Source: Sphingomonadales bacterium (GTDB lineage: Bacteria > Pseudomonadota > Alphaproteobacteria > Sphingomonadales > Sphingomonadaceae). Taken from it: 64,000 nucleotides of DNA. The DNA lies in NCBI GenBank assembly GCA_028871475.1, contig JAGWMZ010000015.1, positions 1 through 64,000 on the forward strand, written 5' to 3'. This document shows positions 63,037 through 64,000 of the stretch, piece by piece. The first letter of the stretch is position 1; every line of letters begins with the position of its first letter. A program made the translations under genes and the position numbers. The notes under the pieces were generated by a model. That model saw only the letters and a list, made by a program, of their open reading frames with translations. It did no database searches and had not been told where the DNA came from.

Positions 63037-63488
63037 TCATTGAATGCCGAATACCAGGATCCGTGCAGGATTCTCGGCTTGTGCGGGCGCGGCAACGATC
63101 AGCTTACCCCGTTGCGGAATAACAAAGCGGTCCGTGCATCGCGCGGCATCGAGAGCTTGCCCAGTTCCCTTACGGCGTCAGGATTTGAAACGTCATAAAT
63201 ACCCATCGCACCGTCACCGCCTGGAATGAACAGCCGATGATGTTGCAGATCGAAGGGCAGGTCGTCGGCGCGCGAAGGAACCCTGATGGTTTGGGTGATT
63301 GCTCCCGTCTTGGTGACGGCGAAGACGATTCGGTAATGCAGTTTCGGGTCAGGACGTTCCTGTGCGCCGGCCATATCGACGATTTTGCCGAAGTCTGGCA
63401 CGGGCAAGGGCGCCGTGTCCGCAGCGCAGGCTGTTCCAGCCATGGTTATAACTCCCATCATAGCGAGGAAAGAGCGGAAAGGTTTCAT
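63037..63488 (-). pseudogene. Chimeric, frameshifted gene: DsrE-like start joined to beta-propeller end
   Basis: From the ATG at 63488 there is a signal peptide (MKPFRSFLAMMGVITMAGTA), then FGKIVDMAGAQERPDPKLHY and RIVFAVTKTG, which resembles the start of periplasmic DsrE-like proteins. The following part (RLFIPGGDGAMGIYDVSNPD, then RELGKLSMPRDARTAL) instead resembles YncE-like beta-propellers. The frame ends at 63099, but in another frame the propeller sequence continues as FVIPQRGKLIVAAPAQ to a stop at 63037. Both a fusion and a frameshift are therefore needed. The family matches are from memory. Confidence 0.6.
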
Positions 63489-63492
63489 AGAC

Positions 63493-63615
63493 TTATCCTA
63501 AACCATGGAGCCACAAGCGCAGTGCTCCGGCCACAATGCCCAATGTCAGGACGCTGGCCAGCCAGATGCCCACCATCCACAGCAGACGCTTCCACAGCGG
63601 AGAGCCGGTGTCCAT
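63493..63615 (-). CDS. DUF2474 family small protein of cytochrome bd oxidase
   Basis: A 40-residue protein (MDTGSPLWKRLLWMVGIWLA, then SVLTLGIVAGALRLWLHGLG) with one membrane helix, matching the DUF2474/CydX-like proteins found after cydB. These stabilise or support cytochrome bd. Its ATG overlaps the cydB stop (TGATG), so translation is coupled. Confidence 0.82.
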   Translation of the reverse strand: MDTGSPLWKRLLWMVGIWLASVLTLGIVAGALRLWLHGLG

Positions 63616-64000
63616 CAGTGGTATCCATGGCTGCCGACCTTGCCTCGAAAGACCCAGTAGGCCCAGCCTGTGTAAAGCAGGATGCAGGGAATGATGACGA
63701 CAGCCCCGACCAGCATGAAAAGCTGGCTCTGGGGCGGTGCGGCAGCATCCCAGATGGTGATGCTGCGCGGTACGACATAGGGAAACATGCTGATGGCGAG
63801 GCCGATAAAGCCGAGCAGAAAGAGCCCAAGCGCGATCAGAAAGGGCATCCGCTGCTTGCCTTTGCGCAGGCTCCAGAAATAGGCGCCAGCAGAGATGATG
63901 ACGAGCAGGGGGACCTGGGCCGTCAGCAGCACGCCGGGCATCGCAAACCACCTGCGCCAGTAATCATAGGCCAGGAACGGGGTGGCCGCACTCACCAGGC
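63615..64000 (-). CDS. cydB: Cytochrome bd ubiquinol oxidase subunit II, C-terminal part
   Basis: The last ~127 residues of CydB; the 5' end lies beyond the window. The sequence has helices PGVLLTAQVPLLVIISAGAY and FLIALGLFLLGFIGLAISMF. The signature FPYVVPRSITIWDAA and PCILLYTGWAYWVFRGKVG follow. Cytochrome bd is a high-affinity terminal oxidase used at low oxygen. It is followed by DUF2474 with an overlapping start. cydA presumably lies to the right. Confidence 0.9.
   Translation of the reverse strand, partial: LVSAATPFLAYDYWRRWFAMPGVLLTAQVPLLVIISAGAYFWSLRKGKQRMPFLIALGLFLLGFIGLAISMFPYVVPRSITIWDAAAPPQSQLFMLVGAVVIIPCILLYTGWAYWVFRGKVGSHGYH

Noticed and set aside
62532..63095. A 187-residue minus-strand protein across the end of enolase
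   Set aside because: It lies mostly antisense to enolase and has no recognisable family or ribosome-binding site.

Overview
This is a contiguous stretch of GC-rich alphaproteobacterial chromosome. The gene content and order fit the Sphingomonadales (Novosphingobium/Sphingobium-like); this rests on remembered sphingomonad gene order and was not checked by a search. Supporting content includes leuS-lptE-holA, a 1,582-residue NAD-dependent glutamate dehydrogenase, acetoacetyl-CoA reductase, rpe-heparinase II/III-purH, HU plus IhfB, and a periplasmic MsrB. Nothing indicates a plasmid or prophage, and no CRISPR array or complete insertion sequence is visible.

Layout. 0-5 kb (minus): leuS, lptE and holA overlap as one unit with non-ATG starts, followed by a DUF3576 lipoprotein. 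5-17 kb: a membrane-anchored unknown, phaB, a ribbon-helix-helix/glycine-zipper pair, murA, galU, an M23 peptidase, a DUF455 ferritin-like protein, bcp, glnE and an agmatine deiminase. 17-30 kb: thrS, an alpha/beta hydrolase, a TPR protein, the large glutamate dehydrogenase, queG, an ABC-2 exporter and msrB. 30-38.5 kb: a glycan locus with two GT-C-like membrane proteins, two GtrA proteins, two family 2 glycosyltransferases and an FAD oxidoreductase. 38.5-50 kb: HU, a GntP permease, tRNA-Leu(TAA), ihfB, a YtrA-like regulator divergent from a POT transporter, zur, purH, heparinase and rpe.

50-54 kb holds a probable inositol-phosphate locus: a nucleotidyltransferase, a myo-inositol-1-phosphate synthase and a CDP-alcohol phosphotransferase with a complete active-site motif. 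Together they suggest a CDP-inositol or inositol-lipid pathway. It is followed by an M20 amidohydrolase and a CHASE-like/GGDEF/EAL protein. 57.5-59.6 kb resembles the Rcl (reactive chlorine) system: an AraC regulator with two RclR-like cysteines, divergent from a carboxymuconolactone decarboxylase and an RclC-like DUF417 protein. 59.6-64 kb looks like a decaying low-oxygen/stress island: a VOC protein, a universal-stress-protein remnant, gpmA, an enolase with an N-terminal frameshift, a DsrE/beta-propeller chimera, and DUF2474 plus the 3' end of cydB.

A composite palindromic repeat of about 200-240 bp recurs at least six times, with shorter solo hairpins elsewhere. It nearly always lies just 3' of a minus-strand stop codon. 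It is the most conspicuous non-coding signal in the window. All functional calls were made by reading motifs, without database searches.
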